A stretch of DNA of 64,000 nucleotides from Dokdonella sp. (GTDB taxonomy: Bacteria; Pseudomonadota; Gammaproteobacteria; Xanthomonadales; Rhodanobacteraceae), in contig JALOBC010000004.1 in NCBI GenBank assembly GCA_023228465.1, forward strand, positions 1-64,000. The letters are read 5' to 3'. Positions within the stretch are counted from its first letter, which is position 1. Every line of letters starts with the position of its first letter. The notes beneath the pieces are model-generated. The model ran no database searches, was not told where the DNA came from, and saw nothing but the letters and a program-made list of their open reading frames with translations. Both the position numbers and the translations under genes were made by a program. Positions 35,837 through 44,480 of the stretch are shown piece after piece.

Positions 35837-36007
35837 GGCAGTGGTTTCCCCCTTCAGCGCATCCGATGCAGGTCGTGCGGAAAAGGTTCCCGTGCGTCTC
35901 GCGCGGCAGCCTGCGCCGTGGTTTCGGTGGAAGAATCCGCGCCGCCTGGCCCGCGCGGACCCTGCACCTGCTGGCGCGACTCTACAGCGGTCTGCTGCCC
36001 AGCCGAC

Positions 36008-37015
36008 CTACGCCGTCGATGCGTAGCGGCGCGCCAGTTCGGCTGCTTCCGCGCCCAGTCGCCTGCGCAAGCCCAGCGGCTTGATGACCTCCACCGATGT
36101 GCCGAGGCTGCGCAACCACCAGTAGAACTGCTCGGTCGCGGCCACCGTGGCGGTAACGCGGAACACATCGGCTTCGCCGCGCAGCGGAGTGATGCGCTGG
36201 TCGGGCGCCAGGTGGCGCTCGTCCAGGTGCGTGCGCAGCCATTCGTCACGGATCCTCAGTTCCAGCCTGACCTGCCTTCCGTGCGGCCACTCGAATCCGC
36301 GCAGTGCATGGACGTAACGCTCGAGGTCGAAATCCTCAGGACGCCTGGCCGGCGCGTCCAGTACCCGTGCCTGGCTGAAGCGCTGCAGCGCGAGGTTGCG
36401 CACGTCATCGTAGCCGTCGAACAGCGCGGCCAGGTAGATCACGCCATCGCGATGCACGAGCCCGAGCGGATCGAAAATGCAGCGACGTGCGCGTGGCCAG
36501 CTGAGTGCCCGGTAGTGCGCTTCCAGGCGACGATCTTGCAACAGGGCGTCGCACACGGTGGCGAATACGCCCGGTGCAACCTGCGGCGGCATCAGCGGCG
36601 CGCCTTCGGGCAGCACGGCAACCCGCTCCGCCCAGCGCCCAACCGGCGTGTCGGAAAGCAGCTTCAGCGTCTGCCTGGCTTCTTCGAAGGGCTGGGCCAG
36701 CGCCTCGAGCAGGCGCGGCGGCAGGTTGGTGGCCAGGTTGCGCCGCACCAGTTCGAGCAGCAGCGCGTTTTCGGTGCTCATCGGTGGTAGCGATACGCCC
36801 TTGGCGCCCGGCTGCCAGGACCAGCGGGCCGGCTTGCCCTCGTCGCTCACCAGGCCGAAGTTGGAAAGCTTCTGCAGATCGCGCTCGATGCTGCGCGAAT
36901 GCACCTCGAAACCCTGGGCCGCCAGCCTGGCGTGCAGTTGGGAAGCGGTGACCGTGTGCGGGTACGCCGGAATCAGGCTCAGCATGGCAAGGTGGCGCTG
37001 CAGGGTGGCACTCAT
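36008..37015 (-). CDS. WYL-domain transcriptional regulator (YafY-like)
   Basis: From ATG 37015 the product is 335 aa. A winged helix-turn-helix at the N-terminus (TASQLHARLAAQGFEVHSRS, IERDLQKLSNFGLV) is followed by the WYL region with HYRALSWPRARRCIFDPLGL and VIYLAALFDGYDDVRNLALQ, then a WCX-type C-terminus. WYL proteins sense ligands, often nucleic acid or nucleotide, and control stress and defence genes. It is divergent from the tandem AAA ATPase gene with about 100 bp between the starts. An inverted repeat in that gap is a likely operator. Confidence 0.85.
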   Translation of the reverse strand: MSATLQRHLAMLSLIPAYPHTVTASQLHARLAAQGFEVHSRSIERDLQKLSNFGLVSDEGKPARWSWQPGAKGVSLPPMSTENALLLELVRRNLATNLPPRLLEALAQPFEEARQTLKLLSDTPVGRWAERVAVLPEGAPLMPPQVAPGVFATVCDALLQDRRLEAHYRALSWPRARRCIFDPLGLVHRDGVIYLAALFDGYDDVRNLALQRFSQARVLDAPARRPEDFDLERYVHALRGFEWPHGRQVRLELRIRDEWLRTHLDERHLAPDQRITPLRGEADVFRVTATVAATEQFYWWLRSLGTSVEVIKPLGLRRRLGAEAAELARRYASTA

Positions 37016-37056
37016 CGTCGTGACTCCGGGTGCATGCGTGGAAGACTGCAATAATA

Positions 37057-37071
37057 CGACATGAATTGTCG
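37057..37071. promoter_or_regulatory. Inverted repeat in the WYL/AAA divergent promoter
   Basis: CGACA, a 5-nt AT-rich spacer TGAAT, then TGTCG form a perfect 5-bp inverted repeat about midway between the two divergent starts. This is the typical size and place for a YafY-type operator, so the regulator probably controls itself and the ATPase gene. The spacing fits, but binding is untested. Confidence 0.45.
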
Positions 37072-37117
37072 CATCGCCATGGCATAAATGTCTTCCATCA
37101 AGCTACCGGGAGACGCC

Positions 37118-39220
37118 ATGAGCATGCCAGCCGACACTGCCTACCTGCCCGTCAGCCTGTCGACCCCCATTGCCCGCGAGGCGGCCCTGCTGGCCTGCCG
37201 CATGCTGGTCGGAAGCGGCTGGTACCAGCGTCTCTACGAGCGCGGGCGCATGCGCGACCACGATGTGCTGACCCTGCTCGGGCTGGAAGAGCACGAAGAC
37301 TTCTCCGCCCTGCCCGGGCCCCGCGACCTGCGCGAGGCAGTCGAGCACCGGTTGGCCAGGCTGGAACGCCAGAGTCCGCGCGGACGTGATCGCCTCACAC
37401 GCAATATCGAGCGGCTGGGCACGGCGCTGCGACTCAGGCGCACCGAACAGGCCTTGCTGCGGGTGCTGGTGATTGCTGCGCGCGTCGGTTATCTCAATGA
37501 TTTCTATCGGCTGACCATCAGTCACCAGCGCGACTTCCTGCACCTCATCCACCACGCGATCGGCTGCCGCCCACAGGATCTCGCGATGGTCTGGCGGCCT
37601 TGCGGCGCCCTGCGCCGCAGTGGCCTGCTGGAAGAACGCGCGGTGGGCGTCAACATCCCCACCGCGCTCGACGAGCGCATGGCCGACCTGCTGCTTGCCG
37701 ATGAATTCGACGAAACGCGCTTCCTGCGCCACCTGGTGCGCGAGGCGCCGCCCAGTCGGCTCGCCTTCGGCGACTTCGCGCACATCGCCGACGCGACCCT
37801 GATCCGCGACTACCTGGGGGCAGCGCTGGCGCGTCGTTCGCGTGGAGTCAACGTGCTCATCTACGGCGCGCCGGGCACCGGCAAGACCGAGTTCGCGCGC
37901 ATGCTTGCCGGTCCGCTGCGCGCGAACGTGTACGAGGTGCCCAACGCCGATGGCGACGGTGATCCGATTTCCGGCCAGCGGCGCTTCGGCGCCTACGCCG
38001 TGTGCCAGTCGATACTCGCGCCACGGCGTCGTCAGATCCTGCTGTTCGACGAGGTCGAGGACGTGTTCGGGGCCGAAGACGGGTTGGGCATCGCCGGATT
38101 GTTCGGTGCACGCATGCGCAACCGCGATCCTGACCGCCTGCGCAAGAGCTGGGTCAACGAGACCCTGGAGTCCAATCCGGTGCCGGCGATCTGGGCATGC
38201 AATGTGATTGGCGCAATCGATCCGGCCTTCCTGCGCCGCTTCGACCTGGTGGTCGAGTTCCGCGCGCCGGGAACGGCGGTGCGCCGGCGCATCGTCGATC
38301 GCTACTTTGCCCCCGGAAGCCTGTCCGAGGCCTGCATGGATCGGCTGGCGCGCACCCAGGCGCTCGCGCCCGCCCAGGTGGAACGCGCGGCGCGCGTCGT
38401 CACCGCGCTGCGCGGGCATGACCAGGCGGCGCGCGACGTGTATGCGCAGCGGGTAGTCGCCGCCAGCCTGCGTGCCATGGGTGCCCGGCCCTGCACGTCG
38501 AGCGTGGCCCTGCCGGCGCACTACGACCCGGCCTTCCTCAATGCCGATCGCGATCTGCAGGCCCTTGCGCAGGGGCTGGGCAAGGGGCACGGCGCGCGCC
38601 TGTGCCTGTACGGCCCGCCGGGCACCGGCAAGACGGCCTTCGCCCATCACCTCGGGCGCGTGCTCGAGCGACCGGTGCTGGTGCGGCGCGGGTCGGATCT
38701 GCTCGACATGTTCGTCGGCGGAACCGAGCGGCTGATCCGCGAGGCCTTCGACGCCGCGCGCGACGAGGGTGCCATCCTGGTCATCGACGAGGCCGACGGC
38801 TTCCTGCGCGACCGCAGCGGCGCGCGACAAAGCTGGGAAGTCAGCCAGGTCAACGAACTGCTGACCCAGATGGAAGGTTTCGAGGGGCTCTTCATCGCTT
38901 CCACGAATCTCGTCGACACCCTGGATGCGGCGTCCCTGCGGCGCTTCGATTTCAAGGTGGGGTTCGACTATCTCACCCGCGCGCAGCGTCGTGCCCTGTT
39001 GCTGCGCGTCGTCGCCGAGGCCAGCGAGACCCCTGAAGCGCAATGTCCCGCGCTGGCTGCGCTCGATCGCCTGGAGCACCTTGCCCCCGGCGATTTCGCC
39101 AACGTGCTGCGCCAGCTGCGCGTCACCGGCGAAACGCCAACCGCCGCGCGGGTCGTCGCATTGCTGGCGTCGGAAGCATCGATGAAACCCGAAGGCAGGC
39201 ATCGCGGCATCGGGTTTTGA
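37118..39220 (+). CDS. Tandem AAA+ ATPase of unknown function
   Basis: The product is 700 aa. An N-terminal helical domain of about 230 residues has no family I recognise. A first AAA module has Walker A YGAPGTGKTEFAR (near residue 250), LLFDEVEDVFG and IWACNVIGAIDPAFLRRFD. A second has YGPPGTGKTAFAHHLG (near 500), ILVIDEADGFLRDRSGA and FIASTNLVDTLDAASLRRFD. Both keep Walker A, Walker B and arginine-finger positions, so both should be active. The second module resembles FtsH/CDC48-type modules but no protease domain follows. ATG 37118 has a GGGAGA ribosome site. It is divergent from a WYL regulator. Confidence 0.85.
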   Translation: MSMPADTAYLPVSLSTPIAREAALLACRMLVGSGWYQRLYERGRMRDHDVLTLLGLEEHEDFSALPGPRDLREAVEHRLARLERQSPRGRDRLTRNIERLGTALRLRRTEQALLRVLVIAARVGYLNDFYRLTISHQRDFLHLIHHAIGCRPQDLAMVWRPCGALRRSGLLEERAVGVNIPTALDERMADLLLADEFDETRFLRHLVREAPPSRLAFGDFAHIADATLIRDYLGAALARRSRGVNVLIYGAPGTGKTEFARMLAGPLRANVYEVPNADGDGDPISGQRRFGAYAVCQSILAPRRRQILLFDEVEDVFGAEDGLGIAGLFGARMRNRDPDRLRKSWVNETLESNPVPAIWACNVIGAIDPAFLRRFDLVVEFRAPGTAVRRRIVDRYFAPGSLSEACMDRLARTQALAPAQVERAARVVTALRGHDQAARDVYAQRVVAASLRAMGARPCTSSVALPAHYDPAFLNADRDLQALAQGLGKGHGARLCLYGPPGTGKTAFAHHLGRVLERPVLVRRGSDLLDMFVGGTERLIREAFDAARDEGAILVIDEADGFLRDRSGARQSWEVSQVNELLTQMEGFEGLFIASTNLVDTLDAASLRRFDFKVGFDYLTRAQRRALLLRVVAEASETPEAQCPALAALDRLEHLAPGDFANVLRQLRVTGETPTAARVVALLASEASMKPEGRHRGIGF

Positions 39221-39332
39221 ATGCGTCGCTACGGCACGTGTGCGGTGCGGCGGCCGTGTGCCGCCGCACAGTGCTTCCCGCACTGTGCAAAACGGCATAC
39301 AGTGGCGCCAGCAAGGCTGGGGGGCCGTGCCC

Positions 39333-41039
39333 ATGCAGGGGTGGCTGCTACGTGTCGTGGCCGTGTGGCTTGTGTGCTGGCTGCGCGCGGGCGTGGCCGA
39401 GCCCGTTCCACTGCGCGTGGCGCATCTGGCCGAGCCGCCGGTCATCGACGCGGCAGGTGGCGCGGCGGCTGCGTTGCCGGACGCGCAGTCGACAAGGGTT
39501 GCCGTGCTGACTTCGCGGCGGCACGGGATCGACTGGTATCAACTGCAGCTCGCCGGCGATTGGCAGGTCGACAGCCGGCCGTTGCTGGCGATCCGCGGCA
39601 TCCTGACCGGGCGCGTGGCGGTGTACGTGCCGCCCGACTACCAGCCGCAGGTGCTGCGCGTGTTCGACGCGAAGCTCGATTCCGCCTATTCGCGCCGCGC
39701 AATGGTCTATCCCTTGCCCTATGACCTGCGCGCCGACCAGCCGATCTTCATCGCCACCGGCGAGCCGGGTCATCCGGTGCCGGTGCACGCCAGCATCGAG
39801 GACAGCACGGCCTACCACGCCGCCGACCTGCGCTACGTGCGTGCGAACACCTTCTTCGTCACCGTGCAGGTGTCGATGCTGCTGGTAATCGCCTGTTTCT
39901 GGCTGCTGCTGCGCGAGCGCATGTACCTTTACTTCATCGGTTACCAGCTCTGCCTGGTGGCGTTCGCGATGTCCCAGACCGGGGAACTCTACGGCCTGCC
40001 CGGTGGCGCGGCGCTCGGCGCTGCACGTCTCCAGTTCACCAACGGGATCGCCGCCCTGGTACCTGCGTTCGGCATCCTGTTCGTGCTGGATTTCGCCAAC
40101 CTGCGCCTGTACGCACCACGGCTGGCCAAGGCGTTGGCCGTGGCCTGCGGCGCATTCCTGGGCGTGGCCGTCCTGATGGCGTTGCCGTTTCCCTGGTGGC
40201 TCGCCAATCCGATCGTGCGCACCTTCAATGGGCTGCTGATCATCGCCACGCTGGTGGCACTCGTGGCGAACGGCAAGGCCTGGCGTCGTGGCAACCGGCA
40301 GGCCGGTTTTTTCCTGTTGTCTTGGCTGCCGCTGCTGGCCTTGTTGATGGTGCGCGCAGCGCAGCAGATCCAGGATCTGCTGCAGCCGAAATGGATGGAA
40401 TACGGTTTTGCCGCGAGCATGGCCTACGCCGCGTTGATCATCGCCATTGCTCTGGCCGAGCGCACCGAACAGACCCGTCGCGAACGCGACCAGGCGACGC
40501 ACCTGGCGCAATTCGACCCGCTCACCGGCGCGCTCAACCGGCGCGCCATTCTTGCGCAGCTGGCCGACGCGTGGGCGGCGCCGGGCGCGACCGCGACGCG
40601 CATGGCGGTGCTGTTCCTCGACATCGATCGCTTCAAGCAGATCAACGACACGTGCGGGCATGCCGCCGGGGACGCCTGCCTCACGGCAGTCACGCGCACG
40701 GTGCGCGGTGAGCTGGGCGAGGAAGACCGCCTGGGGCGTTTTGGTGGTGAAGAATTCGTGGTGCTGCTGCGCGGCGAACACGCATCGCTGGCCAGACAGG
40801 TGGCCGAACGCATCCGCGCCCGCGTGGCTGCACTCGAAGTGGCCTGCGACGCACGGATCATCCGCCTGTCGGTGAGCATTGGCATAGCCCAGCGCGAGGA
40901 GGCAACGCCCAGCGTCGAGGCGCTGGTAGCGCACGCCGATCAGGCCCAGTACCAGGCCAAGGCCGCCGGCCGCAACCGGGTAGTCGAATATCGAGGCGCC
41001 ACCGTCGCCGCACCCGTACCAGCCTACCGACCCTTTTGA
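39333..41039 (+). CDS. Membrane sensor diguanylate cyclase (7TM-DISM plus GGDEF)
   Basis: The product is 568 aa. A signal sequence is followed by a periplasmic domain (about 30-175), seven membrane helices of the DISM type (from FFVTVQVSMLLVIACFWLLL to FAASMAYAALIIAIALAER), a short coiled coil and a C-terminal GGDEF domain. The active site is intact (RFGGEEF), as are DPLTGALNRRA and LFLDIDRFKQINDTCGHAAG. The residues five positions before GGEEF are GEED rather than RxxD, so the allosteric inhibitory site is absent. It should synthesise cyclic di-GMP in response to an extracytoplasmic signal. The 112 bp before it show no other gene. Confidence 0.88.
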   Translation: MQGWLLRVVAVWLVCWLRAGVAEPVPLRVAHLAEPPVIDAAGGAAAALPDAQSTRVAVLTSRRHGIDWYQLQLAGDWQVDSRPLLAIRGILTGRVAVYVPPDYQPQVLRVFDAKLDSAYSRRAMVYPLPYDLRADQPIFIATGEPGHPVPVHASIEDSTAYHAADLRYVRANTFFVTVQVSMLLVIACFWLLLRERMYLYFIGYQLCLVAFAMSQTGELYGLPGGAALGAARLQFTNGIAALVPAFGILFVLDFANLRLYAPRLAKALAVACGAFLGVAVLMALPFPWWLANPIVRTFNGLLIIATLVALVANGKAWRRGNRQAGFFLLSWLPLLALLMVRAAQQIQDLLQPKWMEYGFAASMAYAALIIAIALAERTEQTRRERDQATHLAQFDPLTGALNRRAILAQLADAWAAPGATATRMAVLFLDIDRFKQINDTCGHAAGDACLTAVTRTVRGELGEEDRLGRFGGEEFVVLLRGEHASLARQVAERIRARVAALEVACDARIIRLSVSIGIAQREEATPSVEALVAHADQAQYQAKAAGRNRVVEYRGATVAAPVPAYRPF

Positions 41040-41181
41040 GGCCCTGCTCCGGGACTGCCCGCGTCGCGCTGCCCCCTTGCAGCGACATGCACAAGCGGAA
41101 AGCTGAGCCCGGCCTTCTTGCGGATGACAAGCATCCAAGGCAACCGGCCGGGACCATCGCGGCCCAAGCCGCTTCCTGCGC

Positions 41182-42612
41182 TCAATTTGCCTCGAAACCG
41201 CTCGCGAAAATGGCATCGACCCGCAACTCGTAGGCGCCAGGATCGAAACCTGCGCCCTGCGGTCGCGGCACGCCCTCGATGTCGATGGTCGGCGCCAGAC
41301 TGGCGCTGCCGGTATCTACGGCGACCGTGCCGGGCAGCAGGTGCAGGTCGAACGGTGGCGCAACGAACAGTGTCGGCGCATCGGCAAAGGCGAACTCGAC
41401 ATTGTGGTCGGCGATGATGTTGGTCCCGGCCAGCGAATAGTCGGTAGCCAGGTTGTTGCGCACCACCACGTTGGAACTCGGGCGACCATCCTTGTGCGCA
41501 TGCACCATGATCCACGGTGGCCCTGGCGAGGTGGCATCGAGGTCGATCACGGTGTTGTTGACGATGCGCGAATCACGCATTCCGTAGAAACTGATGCCGT
41601 GCCAGTGATCGGTGATGACCACGTTGTTCTCGACGACCCAGTCGATGAAGAATCCGTCGAAGCAGCCGATGCCCTGCATGCTGTTGCGCAACGGATCATT
41701 CGGGTCGGTCGAATTGATGAAAACGTTGCCGCGCAACACGACACCGGTCACCTGGCCGGTGCCGACGCCGCCCGCACCGACCGACCAGCTCTGGAAGCCG
41801 TCATCGTGGTTGCCGTCGGGCGGATCGCCGACCTTGACGTTCTGCACGCGGTTGTATTCGAACAACCCGCGATCGCCGAGCCCGCGCAGGCCATCGGCGG
41901 AAAAGCCGTCGATCAGGTTGCGCTGGACCTTCGCATCGTCCCCACCCACGCTGATGCCGAATCGCAGGTTGCGCAACTGGTTGTCGTGCACGCTGATGCG
42001 ATCGCCGCCGATGCTGATTCCGCTCGAGGGACGATCGATCCAGTCCTGTGCGCTCCACCCCGAGGCGTCCGCGACGCTGAACAGCTCGCTGTCGGCCAGC
42101 TCGATATCCCAGGTCGGACCGAAGTGGTTGTGGTTCTCGAAGCGCGCCATCGTGGTCGGCGTGCTGGTTGCGTCGTAGGACGGACTGATCGAAAGGCCCC
42201 GCAGCACCCAGTTCTGCGCCGACTGCACGCGCAGGCTGCGCAGGTGCGGCGCGTGCCCGGCGCGCGCCGCGATCGTGATCGGCGCCGTGTTGTACAGATG
42301 CCGGACAACCACATCCCCGTAGTAGCCATCGCTCAACCACAGCGTATCGCCGGCCCTCACCGGCGCACCGGCGTTCACCGGCACCAGCGGCATGCCGGCC
42401 TGGTAGGGGTATGACGGCCAGTCGCGCGATTCCACCTTTCCGCCATCCAGCACGCCTTGCAATGACTGCCATGGGGCTCCCGCACTGCCGTCGCCTGCGT
42501 CGCTGCCGTTGACCGGATCGATGTAGAACGAGGCCGCCGCCGCAGGCAGGCTGATGCAGCACAAGCCGATCGCCAGCCAGCAGCGTCGGCTGAAAGTTTC
42601 CACCTCGCGCAT
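41182..42612 (-). CDS. Exported parallel beta-helix protein with C-terminal tail tag
   Basis: The product is 476 aa. A signal peptide (WLAIGLCCISLPAAAAS) is followed by YIDPVNGSDAGDGS, the usual opening of right-handed beta-helix proteins. Repeats with Asn ladders include IVNNTVIDL, VVENNVVITDHWHGISFYG and NVVVRNNLATDYS. The fold is that of polysaccharide lyases and related enzymes, but I see no defined catalytic triad, so substrate and activity are unknown. The chain ends DAIFASGFEAN, similar to the tail of the propeller protein at 12982-15837. It is a single gene, converging on the GGDEF gene with 142 bp between. Confidence 0.78.
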   Translation of the reverse strand: MREVETFSRRCWLAIGLCCISLPAAAASFYIDPVNGSDAGDGSAGAPWQSLQGVLDGGKVESRDWPSYPYQAGMPLVPVNAGAPVRAGDTLWLSDGYYGDVVVRHLYNTAPITIAARAGHAPHLRSLRVQSAQNWVLRGLSISPSYDATSTPTTMARFENHNHFGPTWDIELADSELFSVADASGWSAQDWIDRPSSGISIGGDRISVHDNQLRNLRFGISVGGDDAKVQRNLIDGFSADGLRGLGDRGLFEYNRVQNVKVGDPPDGNHDDGFQSWSVGAGGVGTGQVTGVVLRGNVFINSTDPNDPLRNSMQGIGCFDGFFIDWVVENNVVITDHWHGISFYGMRDSRIVNNTVIDLDATSPGPPWIMVHAHKDGRPSSNVVVRNNLATDYSLAGTNIIADHNVEFAFADAPTLFVAPPFDLHLLPGTVAVDTGSASLAPTIDIEGVPRPQGAGFDPGAYELRVDAIFASGFEAN

Positions 42613-43114
42613 GGTGCAATCCCGCCTCGATCCGGCCCCCGATTCAACCACAGACCGACCCTCACGATGGTGATTGGTGTCGCGCTTCGATAGCGGAAAG
42701 CCAGGGCCGCAGCAGGGTGGACGTTCCTGCACGTTCCTGCGGAGACTTCCGATTGACCGGCTTGCGCGAGGGCCCCGGGTTCGCCGGGATTGCATTGCAG
42801 GAAAGGCCTTCAGGCCTGATGCCGTTGATCCTCGAGCCTGACCGCAACCCAGTGCCTTTCCTCCTGGCCGGTGATCACCCTCCGGAGCAACAAGACCCGG
42901 ACACCCAGAGTTGAGACCAGCTGGAAGGGCGGGCACACCTGGATGCCCAGAACTTCCGCCGAGAGTTTTCGGGTACGGATCGTGGGTGTCGCGGTCGTCC
43001 GGTTGAGAGATTCTTCAGTGAAGCGCGCGCGCGCCGCGCGCTGCGCGTCCCGTCGCCACGCGCCCGTCAAGGACAAGGCCACGCTGCGGCGGAATGGCCG
43101 CGGCAACCATGCCG
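42613..43114. other. 502-bp stretch without a supported gene
   Basis: Between the beta-helix start and the sirtuin stop I find no frame with a credible start, ribosome site and family resemblance. It should contain the beta-helix promoter. A minus-strand open frame here encodes VITGQEERHWVAVRLEDQ before its stop, which reads more like protein than most shadows, but it has no clear start and no match I know. Local base composition is slightly lower in GC around 42640-43010, and a direct repeat (ACGTTCCTGC twice, 42722-42740) is present. It could be gene debris. Confidence 0.4.
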
Positions 43115-43888
43115 TCACAAGTGCGCCTCCAGGCACAGGGCCAGTCCCTGCGCCGCGGAGGTGCGCAGGCAGTGATCCGCGGCGGCGGAGAGTTGCGTCT
43201 GCGCGGGATTGATTTCCACGATCAGGGCACCGGCCCCGCGCGCGATGGCCGGCAGGCTCGCAGCGGGATACACCACACCCGAGGTGCCGACCACCAGCAT
43301 CAGCTCGCAGCGGCCGGCGCGTGCCACCGCTTCGGTCCAGGCGGCGTCGGGCAGCGATTCGCCGAACCACACCACGCCGGGGCGGACGTGTCCCCCGCAA
43401 GACACGCAGCGCGGCGGCTCGACGCGCAGCACGGGCGCCTGCGTGGCAGCGTCGGGAATCGCGATCCCGGCGTGCGGACGCGCGCAATCGAAGCAGCGAT
43501 GCGCGAACAGTTCACCGTGCAGGTGCACCACGTCGGTCAGCCCGGCGCGTTCGTGCAGGTCATCGACATTCTGCGTGACGATGCCGAACTCGGGAACGCG
43601 GCGGGCCAGCTCGGCGAGCGCCGCGTAACCCGCGTGCGGCATTGCCTGGCGCACCTGCGCCATCCGCCACAGGTACCAGCCCCACACCAGGGCGGGGTCG
43701 GCCTGCCAGGCCTCCGGGGTGGCAAACTCGCCCGGATCGAAATTCGACCACAGGCCGGACTGCGCATCGCGGAACGTCGCCACGCCGCTTTCGGCGGACA
43801 TGCCGGCGCCGCTGAAGACGAGGATGGACCGTGCAGCGCGCAGTCGCTTCAGCAATGCGGTCGGCAGGGCGTGAGGCTTCGGATTCAT
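43115..43888 (-). CDS. NAD-dependent protein deacylase, Sir2 family (CobB-like)
   Basis: The product is 257 aa. It has the sirtuin NAD motifs GAGMSAESG (residues 27-35), TQNVDD (105-110) and the catalytic His124 in HLHGE. A zinc ribbon has four Cys (132, 135, 161, 164) and GTSGVVYPAASLP forms the final NAD-binding segment. All catalytic residues are present. It removes acyl groups from lysines, coupling NAD to protein regulation. The first base pairs after its start form a 106-bp divergent promoter shared with the DUF6150-like gene. Confidence 0.92.
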   Translation of the reverse strand: MNPKPHALPTALLKRLRAARSILVFSGAGMSAESGVATFRDAQSGLWSNFDPGEFATPEAWQADPALVWGWYLWRMAQVRQAMPHAGYAALAELARRVPEFGIVTQNVDDLHERAGLTDVVHLHGELFAHRCFDCARPHAGIAIPDAATQAPVLRVEPPRCVSCGGHVRPGVVWFGESLPDAAWTEAVARAGRCELMLVVGTSGVVYPAASLPAIARGAGALIVEINPAQTQLSAAADHCLRTSAAQGLALCLEAHL

Positions 43889-43994
43889 GCACGCGGACGT
43901 CCGGGACGGGTACCAGGCAGCATGCCACGTTGTTCCGACAGCAGGTGTCGCCAGGGCATGGATAATGGGCGGCACGACCCATGCCGGCGCCGCC

Positions 43995-44348
43995 ATGTTG
44001 ATTCGCAGCACGATCCAGTTCCTGACGGCACTTGCCCTGTTGGCCACTGTCCCGGGCGCCGCAGCCTTGACAGTGCACGAGGCCGGGCATGCCGCACAGG
44101 CGGATCTGCGCATTTACGTCGTCGATCACGCCGCGCAGGCGGATCTGCGCGTGTACTGGGTCGATTACGCATCGCAGGCCAGGGGTGACGCGCTGTGGTG
44201 GCGGGCGAAGTATGCCGCGCAGGCCGAGCGGCGCATCGTGTTCGTGCGCTACGCCGCGCAGGCCGATCTCAAGGTGTACTTCGTCAAGCATGCTGCGCAG
44301 GCCGGCTGGAACGGGCCGCCGCGCGGCCTGGCGATCAGGCGCAGATAG
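43995..44348 (+). CDS. DUF6150-like exported repeat protein
   Basis: The product is 117 aa. A signal peptide (IQFLTALALLATVPGAAA) is followed by six copies of [HY]-A-[AS]-Q-A spaced 13, 13, 15, 13 and 13 residues apart, beginning at residue 32 (HAAQADLRIYVVD, HAAQADLRVYWVD and so on). Alternating Ala-Gln-Ala and aromatic-hydrophobic-Asp positions suggest stacked beta-strands. I associate this pattern with the uncharacterised DUF6150 family, usually found as duplicated short repeats. It should be secreted or periplasmic. ATG 43995 begins directly at the signal peptide. It is divergent from the sirtuin gene; no operon partner follows. Confidence 0.7.
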   Translation: MLIRSTIQFLTALALLATVPGAAALTVHEAGHAAQADLRIYVVDHAAQADLRVYWVDYASQARGDALWWRAKYAAQAERRIVFVRYAAQADLKVYFVKHAAQAGWNGPPRGLAIRRR

Positions 44349-44480
44349 TCATGGCGCCGACGTGATCGTGCCCGGCGCAAGCGCTCGCAGCACGCCGTCA
44401 TCCCGCAAGCCGGAGGGCGCTCGGTCTGGGCGTGTGTCGTTGCGCCGTGGCTCCCAGGGTGGCACGCCCCGTCCCGCGCT

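Noticed and set aside
37103-39445. 780-codon minus-strand frame opposite the AAA ATPase
   Set aside because: Antisense shadow; the plus-strand AAA motifs are unambiguous.
43887-43994. N-terminal extension of the DUF6150-like protein
   Set aside because: It would place 36 residues before a clean signal peptide and overlap the sirtuin start; ATG 43995 is the natural start.
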